Positions 13,005-24,956 of a DNA stretch of 64,000 nt are shown piece after piece; within the stretch, counting starts at the first letter, position 1, and the number at the start of each line of letters is the position of its first letter. Under the pieces are notes generated by a model. That model made no database searches. It was not told the origin of the DNA and saw nothing but the letters and a program-made list of their open reading frames with translations. The translations under genes were made by a program, and so were the position numbers. The DNA comes from Zoroaster sp. YZ-2022. Its lineage: Eukaryota > Echinodermata > Asteroidea > Forcipulatida > Zoroasteridae. The DNA lies in contig CM055834.1 of the NCBI GenBank assembly GCA_029582265.1, positions 3,534,001 through 3,598,000 on the forward strand. The letters are read 5' to 3'.

Positions 13005-13125
13005 AGACACTGGTACTGGTACGCTGGTACTGTCCCCTCAGAGCCGCACCGGTGGTCTGGGTTCGATTACCGTCTGTGCCCAATATTCGCCTCGTGCATA
13101 TTGTAGCCTTCTCTAGCGGTGAAAG
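13005..13125 (+). repeat. SINE fragment
   Basis: Partial + strand copy of the SINE at 10395-10740, recognised by GCTGGTACTGTCCCCTCAGA and the box B-like TGGGTTCGATTACC. It breaks off shortly after the head. Confidence 0.5.
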
Positions 13126-13808
13126 ATCGAAAGATCGAAACCATCATCAGTTTACACCGTATTTCATATGCTTCACATTATAATTAGACCAATTAGTTCA
13201 GTTTGAATTAATTACCAATGCTTATAATTAATTAATTCCCTTTAACATCAGCTACTCGTTTCCGGTTTGTGAAAGATGTGTATAATATCTATCCCCTATT
13301 CTACGCCTGTAAATTTGCCCATTTTCATTATTTCTATTTTCTATGGATTATACCGATTCCTGTGTTCGCTTCTTTTCTCCTGCCAAATTCGCTTCATACA
13401 TACCAATGTATAATCCAGACGCCCGACGAAACGTAGATTTAAAACCTTTGAAAAAAATAAAAGGGTTTTACCAAATCTAATATTCAACTTTAAAAGAGTA
13501 TCTGGTCAAACACTTTTTGCACTTTATCTCTAGATTTACAATTGATATCCGTGGTCCTGAACCCAAACACCTGCTTAATTCTTGAGAAATCATCTGATTA
13601 CCTGGAAGCCAGTGAAGAACCTTGCAACCTTGTCATGATATTATGACGTCAGCGAGTCCATAATGCCCCGGCAGGAGTTGTCCCCTCCCACTTTACTACT
13701 TTACTACGACTCATTCATGAACGCCGCACGGAAAAGCAACAGTGGTTTAACCGCACCACCAGGGGTATTACATTATCCAGCTGCGATGTTTGTTTAGTTC
13801 AGCTAGCT
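13126..13808. other. Upstream flank of the ADAMTS gene
   Basis: No repeat or open frame of note. This is the expected location of proximal regulatory sequence for the + strand gene that begins just downstream; no specific factor site can be defended from sequence alone. Confidence 0.4.
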
Positions 13809-13816
13809 TATAAAAA
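13809..13816 (+). promoter_or_regulatory. Possible TATA box of the ADAMTS gene
   Basis: TATAAAAA lies about 250 bases upstream of the first ATG of the ADAMTS model. Transcription would start roughly 25-35 bases downstream, near 13840, giving a 5' untranslated region of about 220 bases. The motif is common in AT-rich DNA, so this is a positional inference only. Confidence 0.3.
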
Positions 13817-14061
13817 CAAGCATCGTTCCCACACTTTGACAGTTTAATCGGCAGGTCTTGCTGCCAACTTGTTCGTGAACTTGTCTCACACAGCGTCGCA
13901 CAAGACATTGTGATTATTGGCTTCGTTATCGACATACCATCTACCCGATAACAAACACAGTACGAAAAAAACACAGTACGCAAGGGAGACAGTTTCAGTG
14001 ACCATTTTTTTTAGACTGGATACAGCTGTCGTAAGAGAACTTTCTTGTCTATTATTTTGAG

Positions 14062-14155
14062 ATGTTGTTTATATGCTACCTTTTGTGGACGGCAGTATGC
14101 CTGTGCCGGACCATGCCAACGAAAGATAACTTCAAGTTCAATCATCAAAAGCAAG
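14062..14155 (+). CDS. ADAMTS exon 1: signal peptide
   Basis: Starts at ATG and encodes 31 residues plus one base. The peptide begins MLFICYLLWTAVCLC, a hydrophobic run expected of a secretory signal, followed by a polar segment. The donor is CAAG|GTAGGA. The single overhanging G joins the two leading bases of exon 2 (CC) to make an Ala codon and keeps the propeptide frame open. This exon is too short to stand out as an open frame. It was chosen because start codon, signal-peptide character, donor site and phase all agree. An RNA read across the 7.3-kb intron would settle it. Confidence 0.75.
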
Positions 14156-16211
14156 GTAGGACCTAAATTTAAAGCCCTATAACTTCGATGGCTATTGGTA
14201 ATCTAAAAGTGTAAAAGTTGATTGCATTAATTAAACATCCCTTGAAATAATGTTATCTAATGTTGTGTTTTAGTAAACATTTGTATCATTAGCCTGCCCT
14301 CCCCCCCCCCCATGAGATGACAATTCATCGTTAGATTGAATACGAACAATCTGAAAGCATTTTACTCTTTTCTAGTTAAATATGTTAAACGGAACATCGC
14401 TTATTTATTTTAAGAAAATAATACTTTAACATGAAAATTTTTTATCAGTAAATAAGTGTCCTAAATAATACACTCTTTGTGTTATATCCTTTCCCTCAAT
14501 TGAAATATAAATATTCCGTTTAAATCAATAAAACATAACATTCTACAGTTGGTTTGTTCATGTTTATCTCAATTCAACGAAGGTACATATGCCTATTCAG
14601 GGCCGTAGCGAGCGGGGGTGTGAGGGTGTGACCCGGCCCCCCCCCCCCAATAATTTTTCCAGAATACATTTTCAGTCGGCAAACCTTGAGCTATGGTACG
14701 GTATCGTGTTTCTAAGCACTGAAGATTTGCCAAGTTGTTTGTTTTATAAGCTGTGATTTCGGGTGGGCAGTTGTCCCTGAGACCATGGCTAGGGTCAGCA
14801 TTTCTTCTGAATCTCCAAGCAGTTTTTGGATGTAGCTTATAAATGTTGTTGATTGGCAACTTCGATTTTTTTTTGCCATGAAATAGTGTGAACAGGCGGT
14901 ATGCGCTTGATGCCCAACATGATGCGTTAGCAGGCAACGTTTTTCCATGTTCACTACTTAACATTAGGCCTCTATGATGGAGATTCTTCTATCGGTGATC
15001 TAGATGACTATCATCACCCTTGCACAAATAAAAATACCATACATTATCGGTTTTGCATCCACCACCCGTGCCTCCTAATTTGCCTCGTATCTGGAACAAA
15101 TTGTTGAAACATTTGTTCCTCCCTCGTGGTACAACGTCAGCAAAAATAGTGGGGTACAAGTCTGTCATCTAGAAGAGTAATACCGACCAGTAGTTCCAGT
15201 TCTCCCAAATTAAGGGGAAGTAAGTTACGGTAGAGTACAATAAGGGGCACAGTCCTGAGCAAACGTTGTTAAAAAAAGTAGTGGCTACACTTCCATGGAA
15301 AACAGAGAAGACAGCCGCTTTACAGAACATAATTTTTCGCAATATTATTGGACGGCCCTTACTCAGAAACTGAAAACCTACCAAACACCAAAAAACTTAT
15401 GGCAAATTTAATGCACGGCAAAAAAAGGGGGACCTCCATCAATACTTTTAAAGAATCAAGATATAACATATACAAACCAAGAATTTCTGTCTACATGTTA
15501 TTAATTTTGGAAATTATTTCAATCATTTTACTGAAACAATAGCACCTAAGGCAGAAATATTTCGAGGAATGTTTGATACCATCATCAAATTTACACCAAA
15601 TTGTTTAATTGTATGCATAACTGTGATTAATTATGTTTTTCGAGATTACCAAAAGTATATATTGACTTTAACTGGGGTTAGTGCAGTATGGGAACTTGGA
15701 AAACCACTGGGATTTCCGAGGGAGTGGGGGACTTTGTTAACAGGCGTTTTTATTTTACTAAGTTCTGAGTGGCTTGAACGAATGAGCTAATTATGAGTGG
15801 GTTACACGTTGGGGTGGTGGGGTCCGGGGCACAGGCTTCGGACGGGTGGACACGTTTCCGCCAGCCCTCTCCACCTACCCGTTTCCCACTATATTTATGC
15901 GGCGCTGATAGGGAGTGGTGGGTGACAACACACAGAAACAGATATAGACTCATATAATGTTTTCACTGTTGTTTCGATTCGACACTCCTACAGATTCTTC
16001 CACCAACTCTCGTCAACAATTCGACGCACCTTGAAAGTCGTGGAGAAATCGCCATCTTATTTTGTCCACCGAACTCATTTCAGATTTTTATGATGTTTTA
16101 CTGTTTATTTGTATTCATTTTTATTAGGTTTCCAATCATTTAAAAAAAAATTATCTTACACTAATTAACTAGTCTTGAAAGTAAAAAAAAAAGTCGTGTG
16201 TTTATGTATAT
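14156..16211. other. Intron 1, first part; nothing recognised
   Basis: AT-rich with poly(C) and poly(A) runs (14301-14312, 14637-14648, 16141-16150). Short open frames on both strands match no family known to me. Confidence 0.5.
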
Positions 16212-18066
16212 ACATACGTGTGTCAACGCTTCAAATCTAGCGTCAACAAGGCGAACACAAGAACATTCCCTGGCGCTGACATTGGTAGCGACCACGACCT
16301 TGTGCTGGCGACCTTCAAGCTGAAGCTGAAAGTCAAGCGCTGTCCCAAGAGCCCCCGTATCCGCTTTGACCTTGAGAAGCTAAAGGACCTAGAAATCGCA
16401 GAGGTGTTCCAGGCTCAAGTCGGCGGAAAGTTCGCAGCCCTCAACCTGCTCGACAGCGAAGTAGACACTCTCGCCAACGACATCAAAGAAGTGCTACTTA
16501 CAACAGCTGAAGAGGTACTAGGGAGGAAACGGAAGAAAATCCGGCCCTGGGTCACGGACGAGGTCCTGGACCTATGCGACAAAAGACGAGAGCTGAAGGG
16601 ACAGAAGCATTCAAGTGACGAAGCAAGAGCGCAGTATCAGCAGGTGCACAGAGAGGTCAGAAAGAAGATGAGGGTAGCCAAAGAGGAGTGTAGAGGAGCA
16701 GTGCGACGCCATTGAGAAAGGGATGGAAACAGGGAATAGTAAACAGGCCTATGACGCTCTCAAGGCCCTAACCAAGACCAGCCAGCCAAGAGCAGCTGTC
16801 ATCGATCAACCGATTGAAAACGAAGGCCGAGGAAGTACTGTCGGAAGAGCAAGCGGGTTTCAGAGCAGGACGGAGTACAGTGGAATAGATCTTCAACTGC
16901 AGAATCATCGTTGAAAAACACCTACAGCACCAACGTGACCTCTTCCACAACTTCATTGACTTCAAGAAAGCCTTCGACAGAGTTTGGCATGATGGCCTCT
17001 GGAATGTACTCAGAGGCTTCAATGTCGAAGAAGGTCTTGTCCAAGTCATACAGGCCCTCTATGAACACTCCAGCGGTGCAGTTCTTCTGAACAATCAACT
17101 AGGAGAATTCTTCCAGACAACCATTGGCGTCAGACAGGGGTGCATACTCTCTCCCGTTCTCTTCAACGTTTTCCTGGAGAGAATCATGCAGAAGACCCTC
17201 CAAGACCACCACACCTCCATCTCCATCGGAGGCAGGCCCGTCTGCAACCTTCGTTTTGCAGACGACATAGACCTGATGGGAGGCAGCAACAACGAACTGC
17301 AAGATCTGACGAACAGACTGCTTGCCAGCGCGTACGGCATGGAAGTCAGCATAGAGAAGTCCAAGGTCATGGTGAACAGCTTAAGCAATACCAGTGCCAA
17401 CATCACCATGAACGGTGAGCTGTTAGAAGAAGTGTCCAGCTTCAAATACTTGGGAGCGACCCTGTCAAAGGATGGCACCTGCACAACAGAAATCCGCATC
17501 CGGATCGCCACAGCAACTGCAGCAATGGCCAGACTTAATAGGGTGTGGAATAGTAACATTAGCTTCACCACCAAGTACAGGCTCTTCAAATCTCTGGTGA
17601 TCTCCATCCTACTGTATGGGTGCGAGTCATGGACACTGCTGGCAGAGTCAGAAAGGCGAATCCAGGCGTTTGAAATAAAATGCCTGAGGAAGCTGCTCCG
17701 CATCTCCTACTTGGAGCATAAGACCAATGAGCACGTTAGGAGCAAGGTCGAGAGCCTTGTGGGCCCCCAGGAACCTCTCCTTGCCACCATGAAGCGACGG
17801 AAGCTGACTTGGTTCGGCCACGTCACGCGGCACAACAGCCTTTGCAAGACCATCATGCAGGGCACCGTCGAGGGAGGGCGCAGGCGAGGGCGGCAACGGA
17901 AGAACTGGTCCGACAACGTGAAAGAGTGGACAGGCATGACCATGTTAGAACTCTTGGTGCAGGCCGCAGACAGACCAACATGGAGGAGGACTGCAGCTTC
18001 TTCTACCCTCAGGTCCCCCCGACGATGGAAACAGTCAAGGGATTGAACTGAACTGAACTGAACTGT
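16212..18066 (+). mobile_element. RTE-like LINE with internal deletion
   Basis: A 5'-truncated, internally deleted non-LTR element on the + strand. It begins inside the endonuclease C-terminus (SDHDLVLATFKLK) and ends with a short tandem TGAAC tail (18041-18063), typical of RTE-clade elements, which end in short repeats rather than poly(A). Base composition is clearly more GC-rich than the flanking intron, suggesting relative youth or a different mutational history. No target-site duplication was found. Confidence 0.85.
16218..18046 (+). pseudogene. RTE-like endonuclease/reverse transcriptase, deleted
   Basis: Three out-of-register pieces. The first (16218-16715) has the end of the endonuclease domain and a Lys/Arg-rich linker. 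The second, near 16723-16830, runs from KQAYDALKALTKTSQP and jumps directly to EEVLSEEQAGFR, so the start of the RT (fingers) is missing. The third covers the palm: FIDFKKAFDRVWH, GVRQGCILSPVLFNVFLE and the catalytic RFADDIDLMGG, followed by the C-terminal region with LLYGCESWTL and a GGRRRGRQRKNW basic stretch. The long frame from 17186 is intact to its stop. The motif set fits the RTE clade. Not functional. Confidence 0.87.
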
Positions 18067-18224
18067 CAAGATGGCGCGCGTTTATATATTATATATTATA
18101 TGTGTGTATAAGAACATACATAATGGTGTAAGTGATGGATTTGCTCTACCAATACAAGTATATTTTCTGTTAACATTAATATATTACGAGAAATGATTAT
18201 TGCCTTTGAAGTTTTAGACGTTAA

Positions 18225-19383
18225 AGGCACCTGGCACTGGTATTTTGTCCAAATGTAGCTTTTGTCATAAATATATACATTTTTATGAGTGGAATGTGAA
18301 TAAACAAGTAACTAAGGTTACAGAAATAGTGGTTTTTATTGTATTTACGACTTTAGAATAGGCCCCCCCTTTACATTGACACATGGTGGCGCTGTTCGTG
18401 ACGTCATTCGAGGCGGGGATATTTGAAGAGAAAATGTGTAGTCTGGCCCCATACATTACGTCTGGGTACCTGATCGGTACGATGCGTCACCGAATCCGAG
18501 TAACCGAATCCGAGAGTACGAGAGTACAAAATGTATGCCTAACCTGTAACCTAGTTTCAGATGAAACGACAACGTAAAACAAGGCCCAAGGGGAAGCATG
18601 CAAGTTTTCACGATATAGGTGCAGCAATGCCGCTAGTGCTACGAAAACGGTACCTACACTGACTAGTAAAAGTAGTATAACGTTACATGTACATGTATAA
18701 AGAGAACACAACATGCACTTCAAAGTTCAAACTTACCCGGATTTTTTCACGTTTGGCAAATGCTCCTGTAGGTTTGTCACGTCTTTCGGGTTGCTTCTTA
18801 GATTTCCCACTAACTGGGAATATGGTTGGGATGGCGTCATGTTTCAGAATTACTTTTTTTGTCATGTCAAATGTGTGGTACATCCCGGATTCGAAACACG
18901 ACGGCTCGAAGTGGTCACTGCATAGCGCTGAAAACGACGTCGGACCGGACCACTTTGCCCTCGTTATCCTGACTTTCGCTGCCCATAACCGCCTATATTT
19001 GGGATCAGCTGGAAACAGATGCAGGCTGACCCCATCTTTAGTTGTTTTGTTGCATCCAGCAGCAATACACCTGGTCGGCATTGCTGGGAAAATGCCGGAA
19101 AAATGCCTTTTTTTATAACAAACCAAACCACACGGGTCACTACTTGCACGTGTGTAAACACAGGCAATTCTCGAGGGCGTCGAGGGGGGTCGATGTTCCA
19201 TCAGCGGCGAATCCTTCCTCGAATGACGTCACAAAAAGGGATGGGCGGAGTCACCCTCCAAACAACTTCATATTTTTTTTAAACATATAAATCCTGACAA
19301 ATAATCACTCAAACAATTTGTTTATTGTTAATACACATATACTTTATTGTTTAAATCAATAAAAAACCTATTTCCAGGTGCCT
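18225..19383 (-). mobile_element. TTAA-flanked Kolobok-like element carrying a THAP exon
   Basis: Bounded by TTAA on both sides (18221-18224 and 19384-19387) and by inverted terminal repeats with a 10-bp identical core AGGCACCTGG. Subterminal inverted GTGACGTCATTCGAGG-type blocks lie at about 18398 and 19218. Inside, on the minus strand, is a THAP-domain exon. TTAA duplications, short termini and a THAP-bearing transposase are the hallmarks of the Kolobok superfamily; piggyBac also uses TTAA but lacks THAP. At 1159 bp it is too small for a whole transposase, so it looks like a non-autonomous deletion derivative that kept the first coding exon. Confidence 0.75.
18737..19081 (-). CDS. THAP zinc-finger exon (probable Kolobok transposase exon 1)
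   Basis: Starts at the ATG ending at 19081 and encodes 115 residues up to a strong donor CCGG|GTAAGT at 18736-18731. The THAP C2CH zinc site is complete: Cys5, Cys10, Cys54 and His57 (spacings 4, 43 and 2), with conserved Trp33 and Phe58 and a closing AIPTIF at residues 83-88. A Lys/Arg-rich tail follows. THAP domains bind DNA in a sequence-specific way. In Kolobok-type and P-type transposases they recognise element ends. No second exon with a catalytic domain is visible before the left terminus, so expression here would give a DNA-binding domain only. A host THAP gene is the alternative, but the TTAA termini argue for a transposon origin. Confidence 0.75.
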
Positions 19384-19387
19384 TTAA

Positions 19388-20734
19388 GAAATGGAAACTG
19401 AATAACACGTCAGAAATGAAAACATTAAACCGTCAAATGTGTTTTATATGTAAAAGGGAAAGTATAAACGAATAAGGGGCACCATAAGTGAAAACGACTT
19501 CAATATAAACAAACAGCGTTCTATATCTCAAGTCTTATTTATTTTGTCTCCGCTGTTTGTGAGTGATGTTTGACTTGAGTAGTGTATACCAGTGAATGCA
19601 TGGTATATTCAAGAAAAAATGTGTTTTAAATCAACTTGACCTCGTGGCCTAATAACAACAGGGGTGCACGATGCCGGCATACCCTAGTTACCTTGACTTC
19701 GTCAGCCCTTATTTGTTTGATGGGCCCCTGACGTGACAGAGACACTGTTGGTGCCGACATACCCGTTTTGGCGTTAACATTTAACAAGAAAATAATTCGG
19801 ATCAGATTTGGAATTTATTTTTATTTTATTATTTTTATTATTTTTATTTTTATTATTTTTTATTTTGGGGGGGGTCACACAAACGCATCTTGATTAAATT
19901 TGAGGAAAGAAATTACTTGTATAGGGCAATTTATATTGGGATATGTTGTCAGTAAATGTGGGCGTATTCATCATTGGATCAGGGCATGTCAGCCTTGCTC
20001 TATGATAGGACTATTTGAGAGCAACGCATTATGACTATCTTTAGTAGTTCAGGAGTTAAAACAATGAGGTGAGTATGCAAGTAACAATTGCAACAAACAC
20101 AGCAACAACACTTTTACTTTAGAGATCGGGCAGCAGCCGACAAACACAGTGGTGGCACTACCAAGGGGAAAGCAAAGAGGTCGTAAAGGGGCAATTGTTC
20201 TCTGAAATGTTTTTTGCTTCCTCCAGTTTGCCCCCAAAAAATTCGTTGACAGGTAGACCATTTCTGAATAAGGGATGGCTAATGTTGTGTTTGTTTATTT
20301 AGCCTACCTACCTTGGCCAGTATGTAAGAGTTCTTACTTTCTGTATTGCGATCATCATATCATGTTTCCCATTGGTGACCACACGTGAAAAGCTTGAAGC
20401 TTTCATGCTTACCATGTTATCAGGGAAATGCATGAGTAAATTCTTTTAAAGATTAAAAGGAAGAAAGCCTTCATCTTCAATGCGTGTCACACACAAAAAA
20501 ATACATATTTTTTTATGAAGCTGTCCAGTATAGTATCAATATCTGCAGATTATATGGAATTATATAATTGCATTACAGAATGGTCTAAAACCATGCGCCC
20601 TTATTTAGATATATCGCCCGTGTTTGTGCCGACTTAACGGTAAAAAATAGATTTAAATATTGAATTGCCATTTATCTGGGGTTAAGGAAGTAGTAAGCTT
20701 CATTTAAACGAAAAATCCGTTTACGGGCTATAAG
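19388..20734. other. Intron 1 segment; nothing recognised
   Basis: AT-rich, with a (TTATT)n/poly(G) low-complexity run at 19810-19872. No coding or repeat family identified. Confidence 0.5.
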
Positions 20735-21345
20735 GTAGATGTGGTTAAGCTAGGGTATGAATAGAAGATCACACAAAGGGATACGACAACAAAAAGGGTC
20801 AACACCATACAAATTGAGGTGTTGGTATGTGGGTGTAATTACAAGATAACGTAACAAAAAGATTTTTATAAAATACAGATATCAAGACAGTGGATGAAAT
20901 CTAGTAATACAAATGATATAAGTAAAAATAGCTGGGTTATTTAATACCTGTGTTAATGTTAAGACCATAGGGTTGAAGTGTGTGACTCTCTACGTTTGCA
21001 ATATGTGTCATCACCAATGCAGGCTTCAATTACAATGAGTTCACCATCCTTAAAACTATGATTAGTGCTGTTGAAGTGCATTGCTACAGGGTAGGGTTTT
21101 CTGGTTTTCACAGAGGAGACATAGTTGGCAAAGCAGAGACACAATTTGGTCTTTGTCTCTCCTACATATTGTATAACATATCTTTTACATGAGATTACAT
21201 GTACAACATTGGGTGTGACACACGGGGATTTAGTTCTGATCGTGTAGGTGAGGCCAGTACTGTGGCTTTTCACCTCCTGAACGGGTACAATTAGAGCACC
21301 CCTGTGACTCATGATCAGTAAGGTTATGGTCGCTGTTGGTGCTAG
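20735..21345 (-). mobile_element. Penelope-like element fragment (family B)
   Basis: Minus-strand 3' part of the same family as 28940-32742. It covers the end of the RT-GIY linker, a GIY-YIG domain (about 21312-20959, with VVHVISCKRYVIQYVGET and a following SVKTRKPYPVAMHF segment) and the 3' untranslated region down to about 20735. At 21211-21240 it preserves the uninterrupted form of the site into which the nested family A2 element inserted in the other copy. It also lacks the 29-bp tandem array of that copy. A (TA)n run abuts it at 21363-21405. Confidence 0.85.
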
Positions 21346-21430
21346 GGAGCCTAACCTGAACCAATATATATATATATATATATAGGATATATAGGATATA
21401 TGTGAAGTCGCTTTTCGATTATCATTTCAG

Positions 21431-21813
21431 CCGAATTCATAGATACCCTGAAAAACTATGAGATAGTCATCCCATCTCTCGTCGACAGCACCGGTGCTTT
21501 CCTCTCGCATGACCTGAGTGACAGCCAAGTAGACCAGGGTACCAGACTAGACATCAAAGATGATTGTGAGAGGAGAAATAGAGAATATGTGACCACGAGG
21601 CATTACAAAATCAGACTGTTCAGGAACGATCTTCACCTGCAGTTGGAGCAGAGCCACCGTCTAATAGCACCGGGATTTATCTTTGAGCGACGGGGAAGAA
21701 ATGTGTCCGAGTCCCAGCTAAGACAATTTGACCACACCCATCATTGTCATTTCAACGGCCGTGTGCGTGGGCACAGGGATTCCAGGGTAGCTGTTAGTAC
21801 GTGTGATGGCGTG
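21431..21813 (+). CDS. ADAMTS exon 2: propeptide, first part
   Basis: Acceptor TCATTTCAG at 21430, donor GTG|GTATGT at 21813. Encodes residues 32-159 of the model. Near the start is NYEIVIPSLVDSTGAFLSHD (residues 40-59), the conserved opening of the reprolysin (M12B) propeptide. Later come YKIRLFRNDLHLQL, a REYVTTRHYK region, and HHCHFNGRVRGHRDSRVAVS leading to TCDGV. This domain keeps the protease latent and assists folding. The frame is open across the whole exon. The two leading bases take the G of exon 1; the exon ends in phase 0. Confidence 0.93.
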
Positions 21814-24800
21814 GTATGTAGCATTAATATTTATGTTTGTTTTAGTTGTGTCAAGACAATTTTATTGATCCTGGTCACTTAGAGTCACAATCATTTTTTT
21901 AAACATGCACCTTCAGAAATAATCAAAAATGTAACATGTGTCAAGAAAACTGAATTGTATTATGATACTAATGAAACTTTATTGATTAAAATCATTGGCG
22001 GGTTAATACACGGAAATGGGCGTGTCCTAGTGGTGACATCATCTAACGGAACTTAACAAGAGGTCAAAACATTCGTCATTCGTGAATATACGCATCTGGA
22101 CCGCCTTACAATCAACATATAAGCTGACTTCATTATTAATTAATAACCAAATGGCGGAAGCCATGGGGGGGGGGGGAGAAGTTTGAGGGGTTTGGTGTGA
22201 CCAAACTTATTGTACACCTTTTTTCTGCACAGAAAAATGTACCCTTTTTCTACAGAGATCCCTCAACCCTACCCCTCCTAAAATAAATAAATATACAAAC
22301 ATTTATCAGGTGAGGGGTCCAAAGTGGATGAAAAGAGAGGGGTCAACAAAAAGTGAGCACACAGCCACAGGGGAGGCAAGCAAGGAAACAAATGTCCATG
22401 CATTTGGATAAAGAAAGGGGAACTTTTATCCATCCCCACGATGCGCCAAAGGGCCTCTTTCTTCATACAATTTGAATTACTTTTCATTTCTTTGACATGT
22501 ATGTTGATTTATTTTTTTTCGGTTGTGGTTTACTTCCGCCCATTAGCCATTTGTACATGTAGATGCCTATGAACAAACAAAACACCGGGTAACTGCATAC
22601 TTATAGTTGTTTATTAATCTATAGATAAGTACCTAATGTACTTATGAATGACTTTGATTGTTTCAGGTAGTTTCTAGGAAATGTCTTTTGTATTGCTTGT
22701 TTTGCACTTAGATTTAAATGTTTTTATTTTGTCTACTACTGGTTTGTTTTAAAAACAATTATTCAGTAGTAGACTCTGTACGCATAATTCATTTCCCATT
22801 TTAATGTGCATTGTGGTCAGAACATAAAATGTGCCCGTCATAGCCATATCATATGGTCATATTGAACAACTCATACAGAACCTGGTATCCATCAAGCCAT
22901 GCAAACATGCAGTCTTAATGTCGACTTATTATTTACGAAGTAACAGACAATAACCAGACCTAATTCAATGCATTCACAGAACAACCAACGATAAGAAAGG
23001 TTATGCGCATTGAACGTCCAAGGAAGATAACGAATCTTCTATACAGGAGACCAATGGGACGATCGACTGATCTTAACGGAGTAAAACATGGCATTTTAAA
23101 GTTTGGAAATATCTTAAATTCCTAACAGACATTCAAATTATGTTATATCGTCGGATCAGTGCTATTTAAATAGTGTTTGGCCTTTAATATTGTCTGTATT
23201 TCTCGCTGTACCGCTAGGATCTATCCTTCAAATATCACTAAGATTGAACTGGTAAACTTATAGCCCAAGGCGACGGAACAAGGATCATTCTCAGGGGACC
23301 GACAAGTGTTTGATTACGCAAACAAGTTAATGTCGGTGCCAGTACCAGTGTTACTTCTAAGGGAACAGCGCAACAGTGAAGGCATATAATCTGATAATCT
23401 GGGGGAAGGTGTGGAAGCCAATTTGCCGACTGACTTTAGTGGCGGTAAAAAAATGGAGCACTTTCAAAATCGCTGTAGGGGTAGGAAGCGTAAGAGAAAA
23501 TTTTGATGGGGTAAGCGTGAAAAACATTTTCCTCGAGAACTCGCCCCGAGGTTGGAATTTGATTTGGTGGTTAATTTGCTGAGAACAAATATTGGGGGTG
23601 TCACCTCCCCCCCTTCTAATTTGGCTATGACCCTTTATGGGGATACCTTTCTAAGTTTGACATGCCAAAAGCAATTATAATTTATGTTATGCTGCCCCTT
23701 TGACAACTTTTTGATGATTATATTTGCTTATAACTTGTTTAAAGTTAAACCATTATGCACAACTCTTTGTCCACGTTGACATCACTTTTCAACCTGGCAA
23801 TTTGTGGGTGTTTTGTTACCTTTTTTTACTTTTTGAAAATGTGCATATTCATTAGCAAATCAGTGATATCACAGTGCATCATGATTGATTTGTGCATAGA
23901 AGTGTCTTTTTGATTGTGTGCGCTTTAAGTGATACTGTCACACTGAGTTACCGTTGTGTTCAAGCAAAACACATTTTTACAACTTTAGGCCTAAACAGTA
24001 TAACAGTACTCAATCTTCACTTGACGTCATACATATACTTCCCATTTCGTTTAAACAGAAGCATGGATATTTGCTAGAATTTGTATCTACATAAAATTGG
24101 GTTGGTATTGTGACACATTCGTCTTTTTCAACCAGCTAGTTGAAGAAATCATAAAAATAACCTTAGTTAGATAAATTGTAAAACAAATTAAAAGGAAATG
24201 ACGAAAAAAACTTTGACAGGTTTGTTATGTTTTTGAAGAAAAAAAATGTCAGACGGCATAACAATTCATTTTTCTCTAAGATGAAAGCACTTCAGACGCA
24301 ATAATTTCTCAGCATGTTTGACGCTTGTATCAATCATGAGAATTTAAGCTGATAAAATTGTCAACATGAAACGAATATTTTACAATGCCAAAGTGAAACT
24401 GGATTTAGACCCACCAGAGACACGAAAAAAGTCTATTCGGATAGCTGGCATATCTTGTAAACATGCAAGGATTTAAGGGTAACGATGTCACTCTCTGCCG
24501 ATCGAGATGATGAAATCTGAGGTTGGGGTTATCGTTAGTGACATCTAGACACGCAAGAAAGCCTTGCCGAAAAGCACAATGATGTGTCTGGTTTACGGTT
24601 ACAAGTAGAAACATCCCAAACCAAATGTGATAGATAGAGGTCATGACGTATACAAAAATAAATTGTCCGAGAACTTACTGCGATACATACGACGGCATAC
24701 CACACGTTGATATAAAAGAAATGCAATTTTCTGTGGACAGTTATTTAGTAATATAGGCCTGTAGCGAGCATCAAAACTTGATGCTATACGTCAGTAAACT

Positions 24801-24956
24801 GATTTACATTATAAAACTGCAGAACTACAGGATTTACTTTTGTGAAGTTTAATCTTACTTCGTAATTTAGTTTTCACTCTTTATCCATGCTAAAGTAATA
24901 TATTTTTTGTGGATTAAGTATGAAAGCTATTTATTTCGAAAGAAACGAAAGAAAGC
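21814..24956. other. Intron 2, first part; nothing recognised
   Basis: AT-rich with poly(G) at 22166-22177. No family-level match. A TAGGCCTA palindrome lies at 23986-23993. The ORFs here are short and without context. Confidence 0.5.

Noticed and set aside
12560..13183. Open frames around 12.6-13.2 kb
   Set aside because: Driven by a poly(T)/(TTTG)n run and a SINE fragment; no protein family resemblance.
18383..19290. Plus-strand frames opposite the THAP exon
   Set aside because: They are antisense shadows of the minus-strand exon, which has the zinc residues and splice donor.
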